Shown in pieces: positions 27,256 to 39,200 of a stretch of 64,000 nucleotides of DNA. Under the pieces are notes generated by a model, which was given only the letters and a program-made list of their open reading frames with translations, did no database searches and had not been told where the DNA came from. Source of the DNA: Acestrorhynchus altus (lineage: Eukaryota > Chordata > Actinopteri > Characiformes > Acestrorhynchidae); contig CM067522.1 of assembly GCA_034509495.1 (NCBI GenBank), positions 16,684,385 through 16,748,384 of the forward strand. The letters run 5' to 3'. The translations under genes and the position numbers were made by a program. Position 1 is the first letter of the stretch; every line of letters starts with the position of its first letter.

Positions 27256-30200
27256 CGTTTGTACCACGCTTTTTCCTCCATGCTGAGTGTGTGAACGGTC
27301 GCCTGCGTGTGACAGTCCCCTTCCCTTTCTCCATTTTGACTGTTTTTTCTTTTCTTCTCTGCACTGCTACTGCAAGTGAATGTATGCTCTTTTCGTTCAG
27401 GGGAGCTCAACTCTTCACAGCCGGTCATACAAATGTACACCACACAGTCCACCTGTTCAGACTGAATTAATAAGTCAAGCGCACATGTCCTAAACAGTGC
27501 TGCAGCATCTTGTCTTAGAAAATAGTGCCCGGCTGATATATTGTTCCGATCAAAATTTCCAATTTACAGCCCTGGAAAAAATGAAGAGACCACTCATCAC
27601 ATACACACACTCATAAGTGATGTTTTTGGACTTTTAATAAGTTGTAATAATAGGAGACAATAATTAAGTATAATAAATAAATTATGATTTAAAAAAAATA
27701 ATGACATTTAGTACAGCAGTGCTACTTAAAATAGTAATTTTGTGACTGTTTGGGGTGAATAAAGCTCAGGGGCAGTTTTAGAAGCCAGTACTGCTTCAAA
27801 ACAAATCATCAAATCAAATCCAAATGTATTTGTTTAATGGTTTTTTACAACTGATGTCACAGAGCAGCTTTACAGAAATCAAAAAAGAAAAGGTGAACAA
27901 CACATGAACAAAGGATAAAGACATGAACAACCTTGGTGAGTAAGCCATAGGGCAACAGCACCAAGGGAAAGCTCCCTCCACACTGGAGGAAGAAACCTAA
28001 GGAGGAACCAGGCTCACAAGGGAGGGACCCCTCCTCCTCTGGTCAAACTACTTATGCATCATTAGTTAGGGGACACTGGACCACCACATGTCTGCTGTAA
28101 TGCTCAGGTGTACTGAAGTCATGATAGTTTGGTGGTGGACAGCCTCCCAGTCTAGTTTTGCCTAGAATAGTATAGAATACTCTGATTGGTCATTCCCCCT
28201 TCTCTGGTCAGCCTATTGTTAGCCTTTAACTGTTTTAACTGCTCCAGAGGCTTTGTGGATAACCATAGTGGTGCTTTCTTCTATCAGCCTAGGTTTAACT
28301 TTTAGCCTCTGGTCAGGGATTCTCTCATCCCTGGTCTGCCTAACTTTAAGCCTTCAATAAGGAATTTTCCCTTGAATTAGATTTAGCCTCCAGCCAGCAA
28401 ATCTCCCTTGTTCGGGTAGTTTTAGATGTCAGTCAGCCTCCATTTTAACTGTAATCGTCTTATTTGAGAGTCAAAACTGCCAGTAATGTGCAATAAACAG
28501 TTATTTTTGTCTGTTTTTTAGTTATCAGCCAGTATTATAGTAGCATATTTATTGATTTATTTTTATGGAAATGTTTATATATCAGTCGGGCCCTATTAAA
28601 AAGCATTACAAGTCACAGCTTAGAATAATGGAATTATATTTGAATGTTCCTCCAGATCCACCACCACAACATACAGTGTTATTGGATCATTGGATGGCAG
28701 AGTGGAGCTCCTGTGACCTGTTGAGGCACCCTCATGGTTATGTGTACATGCTTTTCTCCACTCTCCTGTCAGTGTCAGTCTCTCACCGACACACTTTGGT
28801 TGCAGACGTAGCCTATAGAAGTGAATGTGACCGTTTGAATACTGTTGAATGTCTCCGTATTTGTTTACACTGTTGTTTCGGACAAAACCTTTTGTGTGCT
28901 TTAAACTGAGAGCACGTCCACCGAAAGAGATCAAGCATGCAAAAAACTACAGCGCAGCCCTGTGTGGCCTTTTGTGTATCCAGGTGCAAATTCTAGAGGT
29001 TACTCTCACAAGCACACAGATGGTTTTGGCCGGAGGTGTCTTGCTGGCCTGGGTTGTTAGTTTGTTTGGTAACTGCTGAGTGCTCGTGTATCTCTAATGG
29101 CTCTCCTGACTTCCTCCAGCGTCTGGTGAAGATGAACATGCCTATTGCCGATGACAACTCGGTGCATTTCACCTCCACGCTCATGGCCCTGATCCGCACT
29201 GCCCTTGAGATCAAGCTGGCCTCAGGTCAGTTGCACCACCTTTCTACTCTACGAGAGCCAGGCTAGTGTTGCGCCTTTCTAAGGGTTTGATTGGAGTGGG
29301 TTGATCTGCAGTATCCCACACAGTCTTAAAACCTGCTCATTGAACATAAAGGGGTTCCTCGACCTTCCAGGAATTAATCAGACCAACATCAGTTGAGCTA
29401 ATAAATTAATAGAACAGCCCTTAGTGTGGTATCCGTGCAAAATGTGACAACAGCATGATGAAACGGCATCTGAAACATTAGAGCAGTGGACGTTAGAACA
29501 TTGCTAATTGGGTTTGATTGCATTTAGGCACTAGAGCATCAGCGAGGCCCTGATGCTGGATAATTAGATGTGGATCAACAAAGCACTTCCATCTGACACC
29601 TAAGGTGCTGAATGGTGCTCCATCTATGTGCTCTTGATGTCCATGCAAGGCTTTCTACTAGATTTTGGAGCACTGTTGTGAAAATTTGATTGCATTCAAT
29701 GACCAGAATGTTGTTAGTCCTCAACTCCCCAGCTCATCCCCCCTCATCCCAAAAGTATGTTCCACTATTGCACAGCTCAATGCTGGGGGGCTTTATAACC
29801 CTCTTGCCCATGTCTGATGCTAGATATAGAGCCAGTAGGTTCCTGTTCTGCTACAGAGTGTCCAATTCTATTGGCATTACTTCTCTACAGGGACTAGACA
29901 AGCTGTGTGTGTATTTGCACATCTGTGTCAGCAACTGGTGCAACTTCAAGTAGCTGAATGCATTCATTAGAAGGGGTGTCCACAAACATTTGGACATACA
30001 GTGTATTCAGAACATACTCTATTGATTTTTAACAAGTAGCTGTCAGAGTGTTGCTGAAGCATATGCCAGCTTCATTTTGTTCCCCTCGCTGAGTGTTGGT
30101 GGTGTGCTTGGTGCCATGTGTCCCATCAGGCCTCATTAGAGTGGTGTTAACATGTGCGTAACGTCTGCAGATTCACAGAGGAAGGCCGGAGGGCTTTCTG

Positions 30201-33200
30201 AAGCTTCACTGCCCAGTCCATCCCAGTACCTGCACTTCCCTAGAAAATACTCACACAACACTATTCGAAATGTGTTTTGTTTATATGTTACTTTGAATTC
30301 AGTTCCATAAATACTGATAGTGATAAAACTTCCTACCACGTCTTTCTTGAATTATGAATCAATGGAATGGAATTCATTTCAATTTCATTGATGTCTTAGA
30401 TGTTTCATCATCAAGTATCCCTCCCTAGGCAAACTGCCATCACTCTGCAGATCTGAGGATGAGTCAAGAAGATGGACATGTTCGAAGAATAGCAAAACTG
30501 AATTGTGACCCATAAGAGAGGGACAAAGCATTGCTCCATTCTTTATGATTCCCGACTGAAATTGCAGAATTTCCTCAGGTTATTTGTGGGTCTCACAAGA
30601 AAGGTAACCAGAAAGCTTTTTAGTGGTCCTCTCTGTGGACTGAGTGCCTGCTCTGTGACTCTTCTCTCCAGGAATGGTGGCCCAGCGTCTGTGTGACGCC
30701 GAGCTGAAGAAGGAACTGGCCACTGTTTGGCCAAACCTGTCCCAGAAGACCATGGACCTGCTGGTGACACCCCACAAACGTAAGCACCCCTGTCTGATAC
30801 CAGTAACTGCACTTACTTTTGAGGACAGCAGTAAGGTGAACTCAGTCTGGCAAGTTGGGCCACCACTCCCATCTAGTGGTAATGAGCAGAGATTTGCAGT
30901 TCCAGTCACTATGTGGAGTTTAGGAATCTCAACATGTTCGTGATTCAGTTGATTCAGTTGGTTCTTTGCTGTCTGTTGCAGCCAATGAGTTGACAGTTGG
31001 GAAGGTGTATGCTGCTCTCATGATCTTTGACTACTACAAGCAGAACAGAGCCAAGAGGCTACAGATGCAGCAGCAGCAGTCCAAAGAGCAGACAGGAGGA
31101 CCTGGCCCACAGGTGAGATAGCATACGACCACATACACTTATGAGCACTTTATTTGGAACACTGTTGTAATACTGAGTCGAGCCTCTACTTGCTCCCAAA
31201 AACAGCCTTGATTCGTTGTGACCTGGATTTCACAAGATTTCAGAAAGATTTATTTGCGATTCTGGTCCATGTTGACATGATTGCGTCATAAAATCCCAGT
31301 GGATTTTTAAGGAGAACTTTCATGCTGAAAATCTCTTGTTCTACCCAAACGAGTTCTGTTGATTCCAGATCTGGTGACTGGAAAGGCCACTGAAGAGCAC
31401 TGGAGAACTCACTCATGCAACCATTTTAGGAGACTTTAGCTTTGTGACATGGTGCATTATCATCCTTGAAATAGCTGTTAGCTATTCTAAACAGCTATTC
31501 AGATTGTTGTTGTTTTTAAATGAAGATTGGTATTACAAGGCCCAGCATTCCTCACTCCATTACACAACCCACACCACAGCCTGGACTGTTGACGCAAAGC
31601 AAAATTGGATTCAGGGATTCAGACTGCTGGTGTCAAATTCTGACCCCACAATCTGTATTTCAACAGAAATTGGGATTCCTCCGAGCATGCTACATGTTTT
31701 CCGTCTTCAACTGTCCATTTTTGTTGCGTCTTTGCCCACTGCAGCCTCAGCTTTCTGTTCTTGGCCTACAAGTGAAACCCAAGACAAATATGTTTAAGAG
31801 TTTCTCTTTGTCTTTTTTCACTCCTCAGAATAAAGTGGCAGCACTCCTGGAGCCCATCCTGCCTCTGAATCCCATGCAGGAGAAAACCAAGAACAGTGTG
31901 GACTGCCCGTCAGACAGCCAGTCTCATAGACCCAGCTCAACTACACTTAATAATGGACATACACTGTAGGCCCTGGTCATCTGACATCCATATACTCAGC
32001 CACACACACAGCACAGACCATGAAATCCACATTGCAGATGCACAGATTAATCATAACTTTATAAGCCTCCTTTCTCCCTGATCTTCAATGGTCAGGACAG
32101 ACACAGCAGTGTTGCTGGGGTGTTTAAACACCTCAGTGTCACCGCTGGACTGAGAGTAGCCTATCAACCAGAAAAATCCAGCCAACAGCATCCCGAGGGC
32201 AGCGTCCTCTTAGCACTGATGAAGGACTAGAGGAAGACCAATGCAAACTGCAGAAACAGATGAGCTTCTGTCTCTGACTTTACATCTACAAGGTGTAGCA
32301 GCTATGTAGAGTGGACAGTGAGTGGACACAGTGTTTAAACACTCCAGCAGCACTGTTGTGTCTGATCCATTACCAGAGAAACAAACTTACATACCGCCAC
32401 CATGTCAGTGTCACTGCAGTGGTGAGAATGACCCACCACCCATATAATACTTGCTCCTTGGTGGTTCTGTGGGGTCCTGACCAAGATCATGGTGAAAGGA
32501 GGCTATCAAAGTAGGCATAGAAACAGATCTGTAATTATAGAACTACAAAGTATTCATGTATGGCCAGTGGAGCTGATAGAATAGACAGTGATTGTAGAAA
32601 CAAGCTCATAATGTTATGGTTGATCTGTGTAATAAACATCTTTATAAAGTAACAAATTCATTCATTTATATGACCACTTAAGTCATCATGATCTTGTTTG
32701 TCTTCTGTTATAAAGTAAATCGAGCCACGATGGCGCCATCAAAGGCTCCTCATCCTGGGTGTCGGAGAAGACCAAAGAGATCCACAAGTCGAAGAGGCGA
32801 CCCATCTCTAGAGGCCAATCAGAAGACATCTCCAACACAAATACTGCCCAAGTATTTTGTCTTAAAAAGCTTTCATTCACTCCTTAGAGCGAATTATTGA
32901 ATAGATTTGACTTCAGTTGGATGATTGTGTGCGTGTTTCTGGCAGGTGTCAGTAGAGATGAGGAAGATGGAGAACAGTGCCAACACAGTAGCATCTGGTG
33001 GTTTAGATGGTCATGGGCGTGCAGTGTCCATGCCCAAACTCAATGCAGAAATGCAGGTATATTAACCTTCCATGGATATGTCTAATTACCGTTGATTTCA
33101 GGAGAAAGGTTCATTGTTGATTCTGCTGTGCCATGGCCAGGAATCTCAGGCAAGTTAATTGATTTCAAACCCTTTGGATGGGTTGGACGCCCCCTCCCTT

Positions 33201-36200
33201 TCCCCCATCCTTCAGTACGATGCAATGTAACTGGATTCAGCTTAAAACCAGTTATTTCTGGTTTCAGATGGTCTACGTTGGCCAGGGTGGTTGAAATACT
33301 GGTCAGCCAAGTGAAAATTCACCCTATGTTGGTAAACTAGTTAGAACCAGCAGTTCAGAGCTGTTTTTTTTTTTTCAGCAGGGTTGTGTTCTCCCCTAAG
33401 GATGTTCAGCTTAGAGGAGACGTTTTTGACTGGCTTCATGTGCAAGCCTTGAGCCTCCCAGTAGGGTAGCATCATAGTGCATGATAGAAAGAGTCCTAAC
33501 TAGTGAGTGGGAATTGAAAATGAATAAACTGGGCCGAAACTGAAGGGAAGAACATGTATTGATGTACAAAAGTGCTTTGCTGTTCTAATGAATATGGGAC
33601 ATTTGGGCTTTGGAGGGCAGGCAGACAAGTACAGAATAACAAGATTAGCCAATGATGTGGCCTGTATTGGCTTTTTGCTCAAGTTAAAGGATGGAAAGTG
33701 GGCAATGGAGAACTGTAGGTACTCAAGATCAAAGGTTGCCTATGAGTCTGCTGCTGCACGGTCTGCTTTTCTGTTTCTTTTCTATAGTATTTAGTCTCTG
33801 AGGTTCTGATCTATGAACCATTCATCAAGGTATGATGGATTATTGATCAAGGTCTTACAAATCGTGAGACAGTAAACTGAATGTCACTTTGAACTAGAGT
33901 TTTCACCTCTCAAGGATCATCTCCTGCCACTCATAACTATTAAAAATGAAATCCTTGAGAATGTCAAACTTCACATTTGGTAAAACCTCAGTTTTCCTGG
34001 ACTTTTTCAGAACCCATCAGAGAACCTGATTGAGGGTCTATAAAGAGAGTCTTTCACTTTCTTAATTCCTGTTTCCTGCCTCTCTGCCAAGTTTTCAGTG
34101 CAAGCCATCAGAGTGAGAGCTTGATTAGCATCTGCCTTCCGACACTCGACACCCTTCCCGCACGTCTGCGGTGTAATGAGATTATAAAACAGCTTTGAAA
34201 ATGTTGGGGCTTTCTCTTATTTCACACCCAAATCAGATTCTCATCCAGGGCTAGATCTCGGGAAAGTGCCTGCCAGACTGATAATATCCATTAGCTTTCC
34301 ACTGTGAGGTTTCAGCACCTGCTCATATAACTAAAATCCCTCTGATTCCACCCAGGGAAATCCCTCACTTTGCTGAGTAGCTCTGGCCTGGCTCCAGATC
34401 TGCAGTTTTGGTTTACTGCAACAAAGGCTGCACAGCTAAACACAGAGGGTTTATGTCTCTCTAGCTGAAGAGCAGGAGGAGGTCTGGTGCTAGTGGTATA
34501 CAAAGAGCACCACAGGGATTGTGCTTAAGCTTAGGACTTAGACCTTTGAAAAAGTGTTCTATTTCCTAGAGCAAGATCTTCCCATTTAAAGACCAAGACA
34601 CCCCCTTGCTTGACAATGTGTCTTAAAGTTGGAAGGAAGCTCCAAGTGCCTCAGTGGTCTAATGCTAGCAGTATGAGAATCCTCTCTCTCTTACCAAAGC
34701 CATGCTGGCAAGTCTGTGGGTAGGCGGCGCTCTTTCCGCACATCAAACCCAGTGTGATTCTGGCCAGCACAGGCATCTGTTCGCCATTGTATCGGAGCTG
34801 GGGAGACAGCATTTTCCCGACTTTACCCAGCATATTCAGGCAGTTTATGTTCTTCTGGCAATTTGCTAAACTTTCCATCAGACTGTCAGATGGAGAAGCT
34901 TAATTTGTCACTCCACAGAATATTACACCACTGCTCTGGGGTCCAGTTGCAGTGCGTTTTACACCACTCCATCCTGTGCTTGGCATTGTGCGTGGTAATG
35001 TAAGGCTTGCACGCAGCTGTTTGGCTATGGAAACCCATGCCATAAAGCTGCATAGCTTTTGTGCTGATGTTAATGCCAGAGGACGTTTGGAAGCTATTGA
35101 GTCAGCAGAGCATTGGTGACATTATGCACAGTGGCAACTTTTACGCACCTGGTGGCTGTGGTTGCTCTGGTACCTAAACACTTCCACTTATCAATAATAC
35201 CACATACATTATCTACCATTATATCTCCTCTTCTGGAAAGTCTTTAACTTTTGAAGGTGGAATATTGCTTTGATATTCAGATTATTTTCAGCTCCAACAG
35301 CATTATCTTATCCCAGATGGTGGATGGAGAGCCATCAGCCCAGTGAACGCAGTTCTACTGCAGCACTGCCCAGTTCTGGTGGCTTTATGCCCTTTTAGCC
35401 AACACTTCACACCAGTTGTGGGGACCTCCTGGATGACCTGGCTGCTACAGAACATCTTGTTCTATTGACACACACTAGTACAAGGTGTGTGTGCACATTT
35501 TAACACCTGGGCCAACAACAGAGTACCTTCAAGTGGCTGAATTTGGTCATTAGAAGAGGTCTCAGAAGGTGTCACCTTGCACATGCATCATGTTCTCCAG
35601 TGTAAGCTTATCAAGAAGCGGTGGAATGAGTCATGTTTTAGTGGTCTAACCAATGAATCCTGTACTCTTCTTTCCCTAATGCTCATCCCCACGGCATTAC
35701 AGAGAAGTCATTCTCGCCACTCTCCAGGAACTTTACTAGCAGTATGTATTTTTTTTTTCATTTCCTTACAAATAGAAATATCGAACAGATTCTAATCTTC
35801 ACACCATCTATTATTGTATTAACTACACTGTGGATGCTGCTTAGGATATGGGCTTAAAGTACAATATACCAGTATTTCACCCTGTTATTAGTAGGGATAT
35901 CAGGATTTGCCAGTAGAGACTGTCTGAGATTGAGATTGTCTGTTGTGGCAAACGTGGCATCAAAGAGACACAGCACGTATGGTGTCTTAGAGGATACCTC
36001 ACCTTTAATTATGCCAGACTGGCTCTCGAACACAGCAATCAAGTAAGCATACTAACTGTTAGCAACGTGTTGTTACATACTAAATCCAAAGTGTAGGTCA
36101 GGGCTAAATTTACACAGCTTTATAGTAGGCCTGCTCAGCTGTCCCAGATGTACCACTCTAACGCTTGACCTTTAATGCTGTGTTACTGTAGTTTGCTGTG

Positions 36201-39200
36201 GGAGGGTTACTGTAATTAGTGTATCTTACACCTGTGCAAGTATTTCTGACTTGAGCTCGGCCTACGCTTTCAGACAGGGGATTAAAACCCCCTAAATTTG
36301 ATTGTTTGGCTTGTCAGTAGAGGGCAGTCTTTAGGTGTTGCTATAAAAATCTCCATGTCGTGTCATCTACTGGAATAGTTTCTGTCATCATTTATGAGTG
36401 TTTCACATCTCCTTCCCCAGCCTATTCCTGACTCCCCCATGAGGCGCTCTGCTTCCACGTTTACACCCCTGCGCCCACCAGAGGTAACTTTGAACGAGTA
36501 CACCATGGAGAAGCCTGTTCAGGAGCGAACGCATCACCATCACCATCATCACCGCTGCCACCACCGCAGAGACAAAGACAAAAAGCAGAGGTCACTGGAC
36601 AGGTCACCCAGTGGCCAGCCTCTAAGCACTGGAGGTCAGTCAAACATGCAGCTGAAAAACATACACTGATCAGCCATAAGTGAAAACTCACGGCTAGACA
36701 ATTGGGTCAGAACATCTCCAAAGCCCCAGGCAGGTCTTGTGGGGTGTAACCAGAACACGGTGCTCAGTACCTACCAAAAGTGGCCCGGGGAAAGTGGTGA
36801 AACGACGACAGGGTCATGGACATCAAAGGCTCATTGATGCTGTGTTGTGTCCATTGAGTCCATGCCTCAATTTCTCAGATCTTTTGTGACGGAACAAGGA
36901 GGACCTTCAATATTAGGCAGGTGGTGCTAATGTTATGGCTGAATATGTCACTGTCAGAGAGCATCACATTCACATCACACTTTTAACCTTCATTAAAGCA
37001 GAAAATATGTTTTGACAGCACATCATTGTGGGCATAGTGACAGGAATGTTAAGGCCCCCATTAACTGCAGGCATTTTAATGTTTTCTTTATATTATGGAA
37101 AGGTTCCTTCCCTCTGGTAAAGTGAATGTAATGGACCGTTTAAAATCATTTATACACAGTTGTACTTTCCAGACCATTTTGTACTTTGTAGAGTACATTT
37201 ACAGTGTTTGTACCTGTGGAATATCTTCTATTATATCAGCGCTCTGGAGTCCTGGCACAATGTCAGCAGGGTCATGAGGATGGTGAGGGTCTCATCTACC
37301 ATTTATAAAACTATTACATAAGCTGCCTCTGACATGTTTGTGTTACATAGAGAAGATGGTATACACACCCCACACCCTTTTTAACTGGTCACATATAGAC
37401 TACCACAACAGACAACTGATCTGAGCTCTAAACAACGTCTTGTAGATATAGCAAGCTTAGTTTGGACCGTGGTTTGAGCTGGTCAAGGTTCAAGCCTTTT
37501 GTAGATCCTGAAGGTTTAAAGCATAAATTACTGTTAGCTACATTTATTTCAAACATTGCTTGAAAATGGTGGTTTAAGGCTCACGCGTGCCCCAGCTGGG
37601 TGGGCTCGGTTGAGCCCCGGCTGGTTCGATCCCCAATCAGGGAGCATGCTCTGGGTGGGAAGGATGGTTCCTCAGAGGAGTAATCTTTCACTAGATCTTG
37701 AAGGTTTATGAGCATTAACTCCTGTAGGCTACCGTTACTTTCTATAATGCTAATTTAAGGCTCCTGAGTGGCCCATCTATCAAAGTGTCTGCTGGGTCAA
37801 TCCCTGGCTGGTTCGATCTGTGATGCCACAGCCTTCCATCCATCCAGAGAGCAAATCTGGCCTCTCTTTCTGTTGGTGGGTGGGTAGGATGCGGATGGCT
37901 CATCCTACCCTTAACTCATTTCATGACTCGGTGGAGGCACATGCTCACCTTCACCCTCCCAGCATTTATGTGATTAAGGGAGTCTGAGAGTAGAGATTTG
38001 CATTCCTGGACTCTTGGGTCTCTTCTCAAACCAGTGAAGAACATTTACATGTAGAAAAATCCTACCAAGGAATAGATTATCTATATACAAGGATAATAAT
38101 CAAGCAACAGTTTCCCTGCACAATAAGCATAAAGAGAACAGATAATCAGTATGAAAATAACCAATCACGTGATCCACACATGAATTGTGCATTATTGTAA
38201 AATGAAAAATACTCTAAAGTACTCTAAAAAAAAGTGAATACACCCGCAATTAATGCCTGGTTCACACTAATCATGCTGATTTGAACTCTATAAAGCATGT
38301 GGAAAGTTACTTTGTCCCCTCACTTAACCTCATGAAATCCCTGAGCATCCTGCATGCATTACAGGACAGTGTGAGTGTGTGAACACCGTTTACAAAAAGG
38401 TGCGCTTGGTCAGTCCACGAGACAAAGCCAGCTCGTTTTAGAAGTTTGTTTATTTATTTATTTTTACACCTAAAGGTCGGTTCCAACCCATTCAACCCTG
38501 CCAATGGTCATATATTTAATCAGTTCTGACCTGATTTCTAGAACTAAAGGATGAAATAAAAGTTTTGAAATTGTTGTTGTGACAACTATGTTCCATTTTT
38601 GATTTTCTACCTTAATGTCTTTACAAACAAAGTCATGAAGTGACCTTTATTACAATCAGAAAAAAACCATAAATGAGATGCTCAATTAATAAATGAGATT
38701 CTGTTATTTTGCTTTTATGGGTTAAGGCTGATTTGCTCCTTCCAACACTCGCAAACAGTCTCCCGATTTAAAAGTCAGTTCAGTTCATAGATTATCCTGT
38801 AGTGTGGGGAGTCCGTTATTCCCCACATTCTGGAACCGGGCCAAAACCTCTATGTTGTTGATGACAGTGGGACAGATGCTGCTGATTTATGGTTGGAGTG
38901 GGCGGGAGCAGGAAGAATTCTCTCAGTAATGGGAATTAAAACGTAGGTCCTGTCCTGTGAGTGTCTGGTTATTATGTACAAAAAAAAGCTTAGTGATGTG
39001 GACAATGGCTGGCTAGATCATATTGTCCAGATATATTCTTGTACTTCTTGGGGTACCTCTGTCCTGTATGCTGTAAGATTTCCCCTACTCGGACAATCTT
39101 TGGGGAAAGGAGAACATTGCAGGTCAGTAATTGTGATCCTCGAGGACTAGGGGCATCTGGTCCTCGTACCTTTACTTCTCTGTCAAACATTTCTTTCTGA

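Larger units (their letters stand above)
26260..29119 (+). other. Intron with CT arrays and a dispersed repeat
   Basis: A pyrimidine-rich region follows the 37b exon, then two long (CT)n arrays (27046-27100, 27175-27250) and a dispersed fish repeat (27796-28130). No exon was recognized. Confidence 0.8.
33057..36420 (+). other. Intron with SINE and Tc1-like remnants
   Basis: 3.4-kb intron in the tail region. It carries a SINE (about 34640-34860) and a degraded Tc1-like copy (about 34880-35565). I saw no other exon. Confidence 0.8.

Noticed and set aside
26928..27470. Long open frame of 180 codons rich in Ser-Leu
   Set aside because: It reads through (CT)n arrays; the length is due to the repeat, with no start context or homology.
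31520..31969. 149-codon plus-strand frame spanning the Tc1 remnant and the next cacna1b exon
   Set aside because: The first two thirds are antisense transposon sequence; only the part from 31829 is coding, after a strong acceptor.
36484..36489. Internal donor-like gtaact in the His-rich exon
   Set aside because: Using it would end in phase 0 and shift the frame into the next exon, which needs two bases to complete a codon.
37600..37830. Two further B-box matches suggesting tRNA genes
   Set aside because: They are heads of SINE fragments with mismatched arms.
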